Assembly (NCBI GenBank): GCA_033977085.1
Contig: CP138906.1
Location: 1,612,001 to 1,676,000 of the forward strand
From: Apirhabdus apintestini
GTDB lineage: Bacteria > Pseudomonadota > Gammaproteobacteria > Enterobacterales > Enterobacteriaceae
Direction: 5' to 3'
DNA: 64,000 nucleotides
The notes below the pieces were generated by a model. That model was not told the origin of the DNA and did no database searches. It worked only from the letters and a program-made list of their open reading frames with translations. This document shows, one piece after another, positions 21,668-32,896 of this stretch (the first letter of the stretch is position 1; each line of letters opens with the position of its first letter). Both the position numbers and the translations under genes were made by a program.

Positions 21668-22814
21668 CTAACGCGGTACGCGCAGCCCGTCTTCAATACC
21701 CCGGGTAAAAACGACTTGCCACAGCTGTATATCTCGCGCACGAAACGCACCGGCACACGCATTGAGATAGTAACTCAAACATCCGCTTAAAGCGGGGGAG
21801 TAATTATCTTCAATTTCCGGCCATGCTTTCAGAAAACGGGCATGCCAGGCCATTAATGTTTTGTCGTAATCGGCGCCGAAATTGTGCCAGTCTTCCATTA
21901 CTAGCCGGCCTTCGCTCGCCTGTGCAATATGCTGTACGGAAGGCAGACAGCCGTTGGGGAAAATATATTTATTAATCCAGGGTCGACGTTATGATCGGTT
22001 CTGTTTGAACCTATAGTGTGTAACAGAAATAGCCCACTGGGTTTCAGGTTGCGATCGACAACAGTAAAATAGTCGTCATAATTTTTAGGCCCTACGTGCT
22101 CGAACATACCAACGGAAACAATGCGGTCGAATTGTTCGTTGAGATCGCGATAATCCTGAAGCAGGATCGTAACATCAAGGCCTTCGCAGCGGGCCTGAGC
22201 CATTTTCTGCTGCTCCGCTGAAATAGTGACTCCGAAAACATAAACCCCATAGTTACGCGCTGCAAACTCAGCCAGCCCGCCCCAGCCGCAGCCGATATCC
22301 AGTAGCGTCATGCCCGGCTTAAGCTGAAGCTTTTCACAAATCATCTTCAATTTAGCCTGCTGTGCGTCTTCCAGATTCTCCGCATCCTTCCAGTAACCGC
22401 AGGAGTATTGCATATAGGGGTCAAGCATGCGGCTGAATAAGTCATTGCCTAAATCGTAGTGTTCTTTACCCACTATCCAGGCGCGCTTACGTGACTGAAG
22501 ATTCATCAGGCGTGCCGTGGCAATACGCAGTGTATCTTTTAGATGATGCGGTAATTGGTTCTCCAGACCGGCGCGTAAAACTTTCGAAAAGAAGATATCG
22601 AGCCTGTCGCATTCCCACCAGCCGTCCATATAGCTTTCACCCAGCCCAAGAGATCCTTCTTGTAATACGCGCTTGAAAAAGTGTGGGTTTGTCACACGAA
22701 TATCAAAAGGGGAAGGACCATTGATTGTGATACCAGCCCGGCTTAACATCTCATTTGCTATACGGTACCACTCATTTTTTGTATGCCGGTTTCTTCTATA
22801 CATGATGAACTCAT
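21668..22814 (-). CDS. cfa: Cyclopropane-fatty-acyl-phospholipid synthase (frameshifted)
   Basis: Methylates cis double bonds of membrane phospholipid acyl chains using S-adenosylmethionine. Start at 22814 (MSSSCIEE) after a GGAG site matches E. coli Cfa; the SAM motif LLDIGCGWGGLAEFA and VGMFEHVGPKNY are intact. One A is missing near 22780, just after the start, and one C near 21985 (DP-WINKYIFPNGCLPS). The C-terminus FRARDIQLWQVVFTRGIEDGLRVPR is complete, about 382 aa. Confidence 0.93.
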
Positions 22815-23115
22815 AGCTTCTCCATCACCTTATGTGATCAGATCCATCAAACAGCCTGAACGCTATTCAATAGCGTAGACGCTCATTGGGGCTTGTGAGA
22901 AATCCCACGGAAAATTCCGCGCGCCTGATATTCGACGTAAAAAGAGAAGAGAGAATTCTCCCTTGCCGGAAGGCCTTTAAAGGCAAAATATAAAAGCTTT
23001 CGCTTCTGTTACTACATAATATTTATGATATTTATACAGATCCGCAACAGTATATTCCTCTGCTATAAGCGATTCAATAGAAAATTGTTAGCATGCTAAT
23101 GGGATTAAGGGGTCT
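22815..23115. other. cfa upstream region
   Basis: About 300 bp between punC and cfa starts/stops; probably the cfa promoter and leader. No gene or recognised RNA seen. Confidence 0.45.
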
Positions 23116-24304
23116 TTATATACTGTCGGGCTTACGCTTGATTTCGCAATATTTGCCCGAACGGCGCATTTTATAGCCCCAAAAGGCGAGAATTACCGTA
23201 CACCCCATTACTTCGGTAGTCGTCAGCATGGCGTGCTCAACACCGCTGGATACCAGCAGGCTGGCAGCAAAGCATAATCCCAACTGTAAGGTATTTTGTA
23301 AGGCGGCAGCGCGCCCGGCTGCCTGAGAAAAGGGACGAAGCGCTGCCGCGACGGCAATGGGATATATTGCACCGTTAGCGACGGCGACGATACAGAAGGG
23401 AATTAACAAGAGTGTCAGAGTGGCATGGCCCGATAATGTAACGCCTAATGTCCCGAAGACGCCTATCGCATAGACCGACAGTAACCATGGAAGGAGTTTA
23501 TCGCCTGACACGCGCAATAAAACGCTACGACAGCCGTAACCCCCACCAGAAAAGCGATGGTTTGAGGAACATAGCTGAGACCAGTGACCGCTGGCCCATA
23601 GCCCAGATCGTGTAATAAAAACGGCGAGCCGGTTAACCAGGCGAAGAAACTGGCCGAACAGGCGGCATAAATTAAAACATTACCCCGATATTCAGGATGC
23701 TTTAACAGCGTGGGGTAGCGGATGGTCGATGCTGGCCTATTGCCACGTTTGCCTGCCGCAGTTCGTAATGTCAGCGCGGGCAGCATCAATATAAGGGTAA
23801 TCGCAAACAGCACCAGAAAGATAGCGCGCCAGTCAAAATGCACCAGCAGCCAGCTTCCTAGCAGCGGCGCCAGGGCCGGGGAGAGTGCGACCAGCGGCAT
23901 TATTGTTGCGAAAATGCGGTTGGCCTGGCTCGCTGGATAGCGGTCTGCGACCAATGCCTGCCAGCTTACGGTTGCCGCACACACACCTACGGCCTGCACA
24001 AAACGTAATACGAGCAACTCCTTCGCTGTTTCAATCCATAGTATCCCAAGACAGCCTGTGGCGAAGAGTGTCAAGCCGGTCAGTAATATCGGTCGTCTGC
24101 CAAAACGATCGGAAAGCGGCCCCAGGCAAGCTGAGCAATGGCAAACCCGGCCAGAAACAGACTTAATGAAGCGCTGATTTCTCCTGGCGATGAATTCAAC
24201 TCTTGCTGCATTGTGGCGAAAGCGGGCAGGTACATATCCGTGGCTAAAAAGCCCAGCACGCTCAGGCCGGCAAGCCAAGCCAGAAATCCTTTGGGTGGTT
24301 GCAT
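23116..24304 (-). CDS. punC: Purine nucleoside MFS transporter PunC (two frameshifts)
   Basis: Twelve-helix major facilitator of the DHA1 drug-resistance family (ydhC), in E. coli an adenosine/purine nucleoside importer. Seen: LAGLSVLGFLATDMYLPAFATMQQ, SASLSLFLAGFAIAQL, LSDRFGRRP (MFS motif A), LRFVQAVGVCAAT, GNVLIYAACSASFFAWLTGSPF. One G is lost near 24119 and another near 23530, both in G runs. Divergent from its activator gene punR. Confidence 0.9.
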
Positions 24305-24424
24305 AACATTCTCAATTTTGGTCTAAAGCTTAACGCAATGAATGCCCGAGAGTGTAAGGAGTGGTTTTCTCCTTGTAAAACGCTAATATTTGCCAGATGC
24401 GTTCAAATATTTTGCAGGCAAATT

Positions 24425-25332
24425 ATGTGGTCGGAATATACCCTTGATGTGCTGGATAGCGTTGCCCGTACCGGGAGTTTCAGCGGGGCAGCCCAGGAAT
24501 TGCATCGGGTACCTTCAGCAATTAGTTATACGGTTCGTCAGCTTGAATCATGGCTGGCTACGCCTCTGTTTATACGCCGGCATCGCGATGTGGAACTCAC
24601 GGCAGCGGGCGTTTATTTTCTTAAAGAGGGGCGTTCTGTTATCAAAAAATGCAGGCAACGCGTCTGCAGTGTCAGCAAATCGCCAACGGCTGGCGCGGTC
24701 GTCTTTCCATTGCGGTAGATAATATTGTTAAACCTGCGCGAACCCGCCAGTTAGTGCTGGATTTTTATCGGCATTTTCCCGATGTAGAACTGTGTTTGTC
24801 GAAGGAGGTTTTCAATGGCGTTTGGGATGCGCTGGCGGATGAACGCGTTGAAGTGGCTATTGGTGCCACTCAGGCGGTCCCCGTTGGAGGGCGCTATGCG
24901 TTCCGTGATATGGGAGCACTGCGCTGGCGATGCGTAGTTTCTCATCTTCATCCTTTGGCACACTCAAGGCAAAAACTCAGTGATGAACAGCTTCGACCGT
25001 GGCCGTCACTGGTACTGGAAGATACTTCGCGGACATTGCCGAAACGCGTGACGTGGCTATTAGATAACCAGCGGCGTATCGTCGTGCCCGACTGGGCATC
25101 GGCGGCAGATTGTATCAATGCCGGGCTGTGTACTGGAATGGTTCCTGCCCATATGGCGCAGCCGTGGATTGAGAGCGGGGACTGGCGCGTTTTGCAACTG
25201 GAAAACCCCTTCCCGGATGCGGCTTGCTGTGTAAGCTGGCGGCAGGATAATCCGTCTCCGGCCCTGAACTGGCTATTAGCCTATCTGGGCGATAGTGAGA
25301 CATTAAATCACGAATGGCTACGGGAGCCCTGA
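24425..25332 (+). CDS. punR: LysR-type regulator PunR (one frameshift)
   Basis: LysR-family activator (ydhB) of punC, responding to purine nucleosides. The N-terminal HTH reads LDVLDSVARTGSFSGAAQELHRVPSAISYTVRQLE; the effector domain follows (WRGRLSIAVDNIV, RVEVAIGATQAVP). The A run at 24644-24649 is one short, splitting the gene between residues 73 and 75; about 302 aa after repair. The divergent layout with punC is the usual LysR regulator/target arrangement. Confidence 0.9.
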
Positions 25333-25349
25333 ATAGAGCTCCGGAATCG

Positions 25350-26377
25350 TTACTGGCGGCGATAATCGCGGAAGGGACCATCGGCCACAGAACGGCGTTC
25401 TACCAGCCGTGGATGCACTTCAATTGTCTTTGATTGTTCGCGTTTATTAATAATGCGATCGAGCAGCATATTAAATGCCGTTTCGCCCAAAGAGTCTTTT
25501 GGCTGATGCACCGTGGTCAGCGCGGGCGTAAAGTAGCGGGCGTTGCGGACGTTATCATAACCAATAATGGAAATATCCTGTGGAACACGCAATCCCATTT
25601 CATCCGCCGCGCAGATGGCGCCCATTGCCATAATGTCGCCACCGCAGAATATTGCGGTGGGGCGCTGCGGTTTTGAAAGAATTTGCTGCATTGCCCGATA
25701 GCCGGACTCTGGTTCAAAATCACCTTGCACAATCCAGTCTTCATTCACTGTGATTTGAGCCTCTTCCAGCGCCTTCATAAATCCAGCTAGCCTCCCGGCA
25801 CCGGTGTTACGATGCAGGGAGCCGGGGATCGCGCCAATATCGCGATGCCCGCGTTCAATTAAATAGCGCCCGGCTATATAACCGCCAGAGAAGGAGTTAT
25901 CGACGACGGAGTCAGTAAAGTCGGCTTTGGCTTCGCCCCAGTCCATGACCACCATTGGAATATGACGATACTCTTCAAGCGTTGCGAGTAAGGGATGTGG
26001 GTATTCGGAGCACATAACCAATAGTCCATCGACGCGCTTTTGCGCCATCATAGATAAGTAAGCCCGCTGTTTTTCCAAATTATTCCAGGCGTTACCCAGA
26101 ATAAGCGTGTAGCCTTTGGCAAAGCAGTTTTTTCCACGCCTTCAATGATTTCAGCGAAATAAGGCGCTTCACTGCTGGTGGCAAGCAGACCTATTGTTTT
26201 CGTGTGATTCACTTTCAGGCTGCGCGCTACGGCGCTGGGGGAATAATGCAGTTCTTTAATTGCTGTCCAAACCGCGTTTCGCGTCTCTTCTGCAACGAAG
26301 CGAGTTTTGTTAATTACGTGAGATACGGTAGTGGTGGAAACGTTTGCGCGCTTAGCGACATCTTTAATGGTGGCCAT
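25350..26377 (-). CDS. purR: Purine repressor PurR (one frameshift)
   Basis: LacI-family repressor that binds PUR boxes with hypoxanthine or guanine as corepressor. HTH and hinge MATIKDVAKRANVSTTTVSHVINKTRFVAEETR are intact, as is the corepressor domain (GALLVMCSEYP-like, FCGGDIMAMGAICAADEMGLRVPQDISIIGYDN). One A is missing near 26132; about 341 aa after repair as in E. coli. A PUR-box-like palindrome lies upstream, consistent with autoregulation. Confidence 0.93.
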
Positions 26378-26419
26378 CAGGCGTTTCTCCCAGCCATAGC
26401 GTATTCTCCTGAAAATGGG

Positions 26420-26435
26420 GTTAAACGTTTGCTAA
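26420..26435 (-). promoter_or_regulatory. Probable PUR box upstream of purR
   Basis: TTAGCAAACGTTTAAC on the minus strand keeps the AGCAAACGTTT core of the PurR consensus ACGCAAACGTTTGCGT and lies about 45 bp upstream of the purR start, where E. coli has an autoregulatory operator. Confidence 0.55.
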
Positions 26436-26647
26436 GCCTGATTTACACCGAATAGCAGATATCACGGAAGTTCAGGCGAAGGAAACAGGGAATCAACAAA
26501 TAATTAGCGGAGGATTTTGTCCGATCTATAGCAAAAGGGGAAGAGGCAAATTGCGCAACCGATGAATTCCAGTAAGATTTACGCTATTTTTATGGGGAAT
26601 AGCGTAATAGACGCTGAAATAAGAGAATAACCAAAGGAACTGACAAT

Positions 26648-26737
26648 ATGAACGCTGAATTAAAATACGCATTAATTACGACCATAGCCGCATTAGGCGT
26701 TATCGTCATTGGTGCGTTAACTGCCGTTACTCATTAA
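26648..26737 (+). CDS. ynhF: YnhF-like 29-aa membrane protein
   Basis: Encodes MNAELKYALITTIAALGVIVIGALTAVTH (given here as two overlapping pieces: MNAELKYALITTIAALG and VIVIGALTAVTH). It is a single transmembrane helix with a charged N-terminus, very like E. coli YnhF in length, pattern and location between purR and ydhP. AAGGAA lies 9 bp ahead of the ATG. Function unknown; YnhF is an inner-membrane miniprotein of E. coli. Confidence 0.85.
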   Translation: MNAELKYALITTIAALGVIVIGALTAVTH

Positions 26738-27000
26738 TTATTGACCAGGCCAGTGAGCGTTGCCGCTGGCCCGGTCATTGTTCATTCACTGCGCGCACAG
26801 CTATTTTTTTGAAATAGCTGTCTCCCGAGTTCCTCAATATTATTGCCGCTTATGCAATACTGTTTTGTCGCTTACAACTCTTTAACTTTTCTGTATGCCC
26901 TGACATCATATGCGCGACATAGCGACGATGTCGCCTAAATCATCAACGTGTTGGGGCTATAAATTTCACTTCAGCGCCTGATACATCCAGAGAGTCAATC
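26738..27000 (+). promoter_or_regulatory. ynhF-ydhP intergenic region with hairpin
   Basis: TGACCAGGCCAG pairs with CTGGCCCGGTCA (26739-26778, one G-U) right after the ynhF stop, a likely terminator lacking a strong U run. The rest presumably carries the ydhP promoter. Confidence 0.45.
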
Positions 27001-28167
27001 ATGAAATTAAATTATCCTTTGCTGGCGCTTGCCGTCGGCGCATTTGGCATTGGAACAACTGAATTTTCTCCAATGGGCCTGTTGCCCACTATCGCGGAAG
27101 GCGTCGGGGTTTCTATTCCAGTTGCAGGAATGCTGATTAGCGCATATGCCATTGGAGTTATGTTTGGCGCGCCGCTGATGACGTTACTTCTATCTCACAG
27201 AGCCAGGCGCAGCGCGCTGCTATTTCTAATGGGGATTTTCACCCTTGGGAACATACTGTCAGCGATTGCGCCGAATTATACGCTGCTGTTGATTTCGCGC
27301 ATTATCACCAGTTTGAATCATGGGGCATTTTTTGGTTTAGGTTCAGTGGTGGCTGCCGGTCTTGTGGCAAAAGAAAAACAGGGAAGCGCGGTGGCGACCA
27401 TGTTTATGGGGCTGACGATTGCAAATATTGGCGGGGTACCAGCAGCAACGTGGCTAGGGAATACGATAGGCTGGCGAATGTCTTTTCTGGCAACCGCAGG
27501 ATTGGGCGTATTGGCGATGATAGGCCTGTGGGTCTCTCTGCCTAAGGGAGGAGAAGGGGTGAGGCCTGATGTGCGACGCGAGCTTGCAGTCATGCTGCGC
27601 CCGCAGGTGCTAACCGCGCTGCTCACTACGGTATTAGGCGCAGGGGCGATGTTTACGCTGTATACCTATATCGCTCCGGTCTTACAGCGAGTGACTCACG
27701 CCAGCGCAGGATTTATTACTGGTATGTTAGTACTCATTGGTATTGGTTTTTCTTTAGGGGCGGCGCTTGGAGGAAAATTCTCTGACAGGTCGATTGCAGG
27801 CACGTTAAAAGCATTTCTATTACTGTTAATGATCATTATGTCGGTAATCCCATGGCTGGCTAAAACAGAAATTGGGGCCGCGGTAGCAATGGTTATATGG
27901 GGAACCGCAACCTTTGCCGTGGTGCCACCGCTGCAAATGCGCGTAATGCAAGTTGCACATGAGGCGCCGGGGCTTGCTTCTTCTGTCAATATTGGCGCAT
28001 TTAATCTGGGCAATGCTTTAGGCGCAGTGGCTGGTGGTGCCGTTATTTCTCAGGGGTTGGGTTATAGCTTTGTTCCGGTTGCGGGGGCGATTATTGCCGC
28101 GCTGGCATTATCCTCGGTTATTTTCTCCGGCAGGTGTGAGTCGTCGAAAGCCGCATGGGTGGAGTAA
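27001..28167 (+). CDS. ydhP: MFS transporter YdhP
   Basis: 388 aa, uninterrupted. Twelve predicted helices of the DHA1 family, with GAFGIGTTEFSPMGLLPTIAEGVGVS at the N-terminus and MISAYAIGVMFGAPL; similar to AraJ/NepI-type exporters. Substrate not established. Between purR/ynhF and mepH; in E. coli sodB stands between ydhP and mepH but here only 22 bp separate the two convergent stops. Confidence 0.9.
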   Translation: MKLNYPLLALAVGAFGIGTTEFSPMGLLPTIAEGVGVSIPVAGMLISAYAIGVMFGAPLMTLLLSHRARRSALLFLMGIFTLGNILSAIAPNYTLLLISRIITSLNHGAFFGLGSVVAAGLVAKEKQGSAVATMFMGLTIANIGGVPAATWLGNTIGWRMSFLATAGLGVLAMIGLWVSLPKGGEGVRPDVRRELAVMLRPQVLTALLTTVLGAGAMFTLYTYIAPVLQRVTHASAGFITGMLVLIGIGFSLGAALGGKFSDRSIAGTLKAFLLLLMIIMSVIPWLAKTEIGAAVAMVIWGTATFAVVPPLQMRVMQVAHEAPGLASSVNIGAFNLGNALGAVAGGAVISQGLGYSFVPVAGAIIAALALSSVIFSGRCESSKAAWVE

Positions 28168-28189
28168 CAGGAACGCGAAAATGGTGGGG

Positions 28190-28931
28190 TTAGCGTAGCG
28201 TATGCGGCATCATCACTCTGCGCGCACCGACATAGTGCTGTTGCCAATAATTCTCATTGAGCGAAGTTATGCGGATATCTTTGCCCGTGCGCGGTGACTG
28301 AATAAACTTACCGTTACCGAGATACACGCCAACGTGATCGGCGGCTCCTCGCCCCTGAATACGAAAGAAAACCAGATCGCCACGCTGAAGTTCAGACTGG
28401 GCGATAAAAGGGGCGTCGCGTAAATGGTACATTTCGTTGGCAGTGCGTGGGATGGGGATCTTTAACAGATCTTTATAGGCGTAATACACTAAGCCACTAC
28501 AGTCGAAGCCGGTTAGTGGGGAAGCGCCCCCCAGCGATAAGGCTTACCGAGCTGCCGCATCAGCGTTGCCATTGCTTTTTCCCGGGCTAGCACTACCCGA
28601 GCCTTGTGTGCACTGGCGATACTGTTTTCCTGGATGCTTTCCTCAATGCAACTGTTACCGCTGCAAAGCGCTGGCGCTGTTTCTGCCCTTATATGTTGAT
28701 TTTTGGGAAGATGCGTAAGGCGAGATGAATGACCTTTAGGCATTGAGGATAAGTTACGCGTCAGGCGCGACTTCGTTTTTTGCTGTAATGGTTTAATGTC
28801 ATGAACGGAACGTAATGAATACGTTTTTGGAGGGAGAGTCCGGGTATTTTTACTTGCCTGAGCCTTGTGAGGCAGCGCGCCCGCAATAAAAAGGGCTACT
28901 AAAGTAAACGTGAGGCGTTTTTTCCTGCCAC
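28190..28931 (-). CDS. mepH: Murein DD-endopeptidase MepH (one frameshift)
   Basis: NlpC/P60 hydrolase cleaving D-Ala-mDAP cross-links during wall growth. GTG start at 28931, preceded by AGGAG, gives a signal peptide (LTFTLVALFIAGALPHKAQA), a basic low-complexity linker, and the catalytic domain: TGFDCSGLVYYAYK with the nucleophile Cys and DHVGVYLGNGKFIQSPRTG with His. The C run at 28527-28532 is one short (PYRWGGASP). About 247 aa after repair. The start region also has an A run that may hide one more lost base. Confidence 0.88.
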
Positions 28932-29168
28932 CCGGGGCTCTCCTGCGATATTCAGGGTTAACTTAGACTTTACCTGTCAGACAATCCGGCAATTCTAATG
29001 CAGAATATTTATTCAGGTGAACATTCTTTTGTATCGAAACGCAACGGAGAGGACATTTTCAGAAAAGTAAAGCAGTTAACAACTGTTACCAACGGTGCAA
29101 AACTGATCCACCCCAGCGGTTGAAAACTGATCCAGGGTTAATCTGCTCCTCTGAATACAGGGGAGCTT

Positions 29169-30186
<1,018 letters not shown>

Positions 30187-30190
<4 letters not shown>

Positions 30191-30968
30191 TGGTCGAACT
30201 ACAACATCAACGGCTGATGGTGCTTGCTGAACAGCCCAGCTGGACAGCCTTATCGGCGCGGCGCCGGCACTGTCGCAACAGGCAGTGGATCAGGAATGGA
30301 GCTATATGGACTTCCTGGAGCACCTGCTACATGAGGAGAAACTGGCCCGGCATCAGCGTAAACAGGCGATGTACACGCGGATGGCAGCCTTCCCGGCGGT
30401 GAAGACGTTCGAGGAATACGACTTCACCTTCGCCACCGGCGCACCTCAGAAGCAAATCCAGTCGCTGCGTTCCCTGAGCTTCATCGAACGTAACGAAAAC
30501 ATCGTGTTGCTGGGCCCCTCGGGCGTGGGGAAAACACATCTGGCGATAGCCATGGGCTACGAGGCAGTACGGGCGGGCATCAAGGTTCGCTTCACAACAG
30601 CAGCGGACCTGCTGTTACAGCTGTCGACTTCCCAGCGTCAGGGGCGTTACAAAACGACACTCAATCGCGGTGTCATGGCCCCCAAACTGCTCATCATCGA
30701 CGAAATAGGCTATCTGCCGTTCAGCCAGGAAGAGGCAAAGCTGTTCTTCCAGGTCATTGCCAAACGTTACGAAAAGAGCGCGATGATCCTGACCTCTAAC
30801 CTGCCGTTCGGGCAGTGGGACCAGACGTTCGCGGGTGATGCAGCCCTGACATCGGCAATGCTGGACCGGATCTTACATCACTCACACGTAGTCCAGATAA
30901 AAGGAGAGAGCTATCGACTGAAGCAGAAACGAAAGGCCGGGGTTATAGCGGAAGCTAATCCTGAGTAA
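30187..30968 (+). CDS. istB: IstB helper ATPase, copy 2 (N-terminal frameshift)
   Basis: Walker A GPSGVGKTH near 30515 and Walker B LLIIDEIGYLP near 30690; C-terminus QKRKAGVIAEANPE. An open stretch of 227 codons from 30285 covers the ATPase; the first 33 codons from the ATG at 30187 are in another frame because a C is missing from the C run near 30236. Confidence 0.88.
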
Positions 30969-31200
30969 GCAAGGTGGATCAATATTAGACCGTTGGTGGT
31001 GACGGTAAGTGGATCACTTTTTACCCGTTGTTGACAACAACTCTTTGATTACAATAAAATTCATAATAATTAACTTACATGAAGACTTGAATAACACTTT
31101 ATCGTGAGTGGATACCCTTACAAAAACGGGTGTTTTCTGGCGTTGCCTGAATGGCTACAATATACGGCTAATGCCGCAAGAAGCTTGAGGAAGCATAGCA

Positions 31201-31549
31201 ATGAGCGAGACTATCGAAAAGATCCAGCGCCAAATCGAAGAGAACCCTATTTTACTGTATATGAAAGGTTCGCCCAAATTACCGAGCTCGCGGTTTTTCT
31301 GCTCAGGCGGTTCAGGCACTTGCCGCATGCGGTGAGCGCTTTGCCTACGTGGATATCCTGCAAAACCCTGACATTCGCGCCGAACTGCCTAATTATGCCA
31401 ACTGGCCGACCTTCCCGCAGTTGTGGGTGGATGGTGAATTGGTTGGGGGCTGCGATATTATTATTGAAATGTATCAGCGCGGCGAACTACAGGCGCTGAT
31501 TAAAGACGCTGCGGCGAAGTACAACACCGAGACGCCTGACGCGCAATAA
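31201..31549 (+). CDS. grxD: Monothiol glutaredoxin GrxD (frameshift at the active-site Cys)
   Basis: Fe-S cluster carrier of the CGFS monothiol glutaredoxin family. Start MSETIEKIQRQIEENPILLYMKGSPKLPS; after the break the frame continues GFSAQAVQALAACGERFAYVDILQNPDIRAELPNYANWPTFPQLWVDGELVGGCD (shown across segments). The break is an extra C at 31289, so CCGAGCTGCGG is read CCGAGCTCGCGG, exactly at the catalytic Cys of CGFS. After correction 115 aa. lhr, its E. coli neighbour, is absent. Confidence 0.9.
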
Positions 31550-31573
31550 AACTATTGGCTAATGTTGATTTAC

Positions 31574-31600
31574 AAACGCAGCCCCAGCAGGGCTGCGTTT
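31574..31600 (+). terminator. Terminator after grxD
   Basis: Perfect 11-bp stem AAACGCAGCCC/GGGCTGCGTTT with a 5-nt loop and a short T-rich tail, 25 bp after the grxD stop. Confidence 0.75.
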
Positions 31601-31658
31601 GCTATAGTTCTAACCCACCGTCAGCGCGCTGACGATACTCCCTAAAAACTCGAATCTG

Positions 31659-32306
31659 TCAGGATTCCTCAGGCTGCGGTAGCGGCCAGCCACCCAGACG
31701 CTTCCAGCGATTAACTATTTCGCAAAACAATTCTGCGGTACGTTCTGTGTCATAAAGTGCCGAATGCGCCTGGCTTGCATCAAAAGAAATTCCTGCCGAA
31801 ATACAGGCTTTTGCCAGCACGGTTTGCCCCAGTGCCAGCCCGCTAAGCGCGGCGGTGTCAAAAGTTGCAAATGGGTGAAACGGGTTGCGTTTTAGGCCCG
31901 CGCGTTCGGCCGCTGCCATAGTAAAACCGTGATCGAATGTTGCGTTATGCGCAACAATGATAGCGCGATTGCAGCTTGCATCTTTCATACCTTTGCGTAC
32001 GGCTTTAAAGATAGCGTGCAGCGCCTCGTATTCGGTAACCGCGCCGCGCAGCGGATTATGTGGGTCAATACCATTAAATGCCAGAGCGTCCTGATCAAGG
32101 ATGGCGCCTTCAAAAGGTGCAACGTGAAAGTGCAGCGTCTCATCAGGAGATAGCCAGCCGTTCTCATCCATTTTTAACGTGACGGCGGCGATTTCGAGCA
32201 GGGCATTGGTCTTAGCGTGAAAACCAGCGGTTTCTACATCGATGACGACGGGGTAGAAACCGCGAAAGCGATCGCAAAGCGCGGCACGTTGAGCATTATC
32301 TGGCAT
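31659..32306 (-). CDS. rnt: Ribonuclease T
   Basis: DEDD-family 3'-5' exoribonuclease that trims tRNA CCA ends and matures 5S and 23S rRNA 3' ends. 215 aa, intact, same length as E. coli. Exonuclease motifs are visible: VVIDVETAGFHAKTNALLEIA (DxE), IIVAHNATFDHGF (Exo II) and QAHSALYDTERTAELF (HxxxxD). Start at 32306 is chosen to match the family N-terminus (MPDNAQ); the frame extends further upstream without homology. Confidence 0.96.
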   Translation of the reverse strand: MPDNAQRAALCDRFRGFYPVVIDVETAGFHAKTNALLEIAAVTLKMDENGWLSPDETLHFHVAPFEGAILDQDALAFNGIDPHNPLRGAVTEYEALHAIFKAVRKGMKDASCNRAIIVAHNATFDHGFTMAAAERAGLKRNPFHPFATFDTAALSGLALGQTVLAKACISAGISFDASQAHSALYDTERTAELFCEIVNRWKRLGGWPLPQPEES

Positions 32307-32397
32307 GGGAATCTCTTGTAACGAAAAAACGGCGGATATTATGGCAAATTTTATAATGAGTTGCAGCATGCGAGGGAATAATCCCCGCTGATATTAA

Positions 32398-32805
32398 TTA
32401 ATTACCCAGACCTTTCCCGGCGTCCTTTTCTTCAATCAACTCAATTTTATAGCCGTCAGGATCTTCTACAAACGCAATTATCGTTGCGCCACCTTTGACC
32501 GGACCAGCTTCGCGGGTAACATTACCGCCATTCTGGTGAATGCGCTCACAGGCTTCAGCCGCGTTATCGACGCTAATAGCGATATGGCCATAAGCATTAC
32601 CTAAATCGTAGCTATCGACGCCCCAGTTATAGGTGAGTTCCAGCACCGTTTCTTCACTTTCGGCACCATAGCCCACGAAAGCGAGAGAATATTTATATTC
32701 AGTATTTTCACTGGTACGCAGTAGTTTCATCCCCAAAATATGCGTGTAGAAATGGATAGATCGCTGTAAGTCACCGACACGTAACATTGTATGAAGAAGC
32801 CGCAT
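32398..32805 (-). CDS. gloA: Glyoxalase I
   Basis: Lactoylglutathione lyase, Ni-dependent, detoxifying methylglyoxal. 135 aa, intact, equal to E. coli. Metal-site segments MRLLHTMLRVGDLQ (His5), TVLELTYNWGVDSYDLG (Glu), AYGHIAISVD (His) and IELIEE (Glu) are present. Lies between rnt and nemA; in E. coli it is expressed with the nemRA unit, which also handles reactive electrophiles. Confidence 0.97.
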   Translation of the reverse strand: MRLLHTMLRVGDLQRSIHFYTHILGMKLLRTSENTEYKYSLAFVGYGAESEETVLELTYNWGVDSYDLGNAYGHIAISVDNAAEACERIHQNGGNVTREAGPVKGGATIIAFVEDPDGYKIELIEEKDAGKGLGN

Positions 32806-32896
32806 AAATTCCTCTTAAAATAATAAGTTAGATCATGAGTTATCTGTCATTGTACAGTATAGCGGCGCTGGCGCGCCGCTATCAATGCGTACAATC

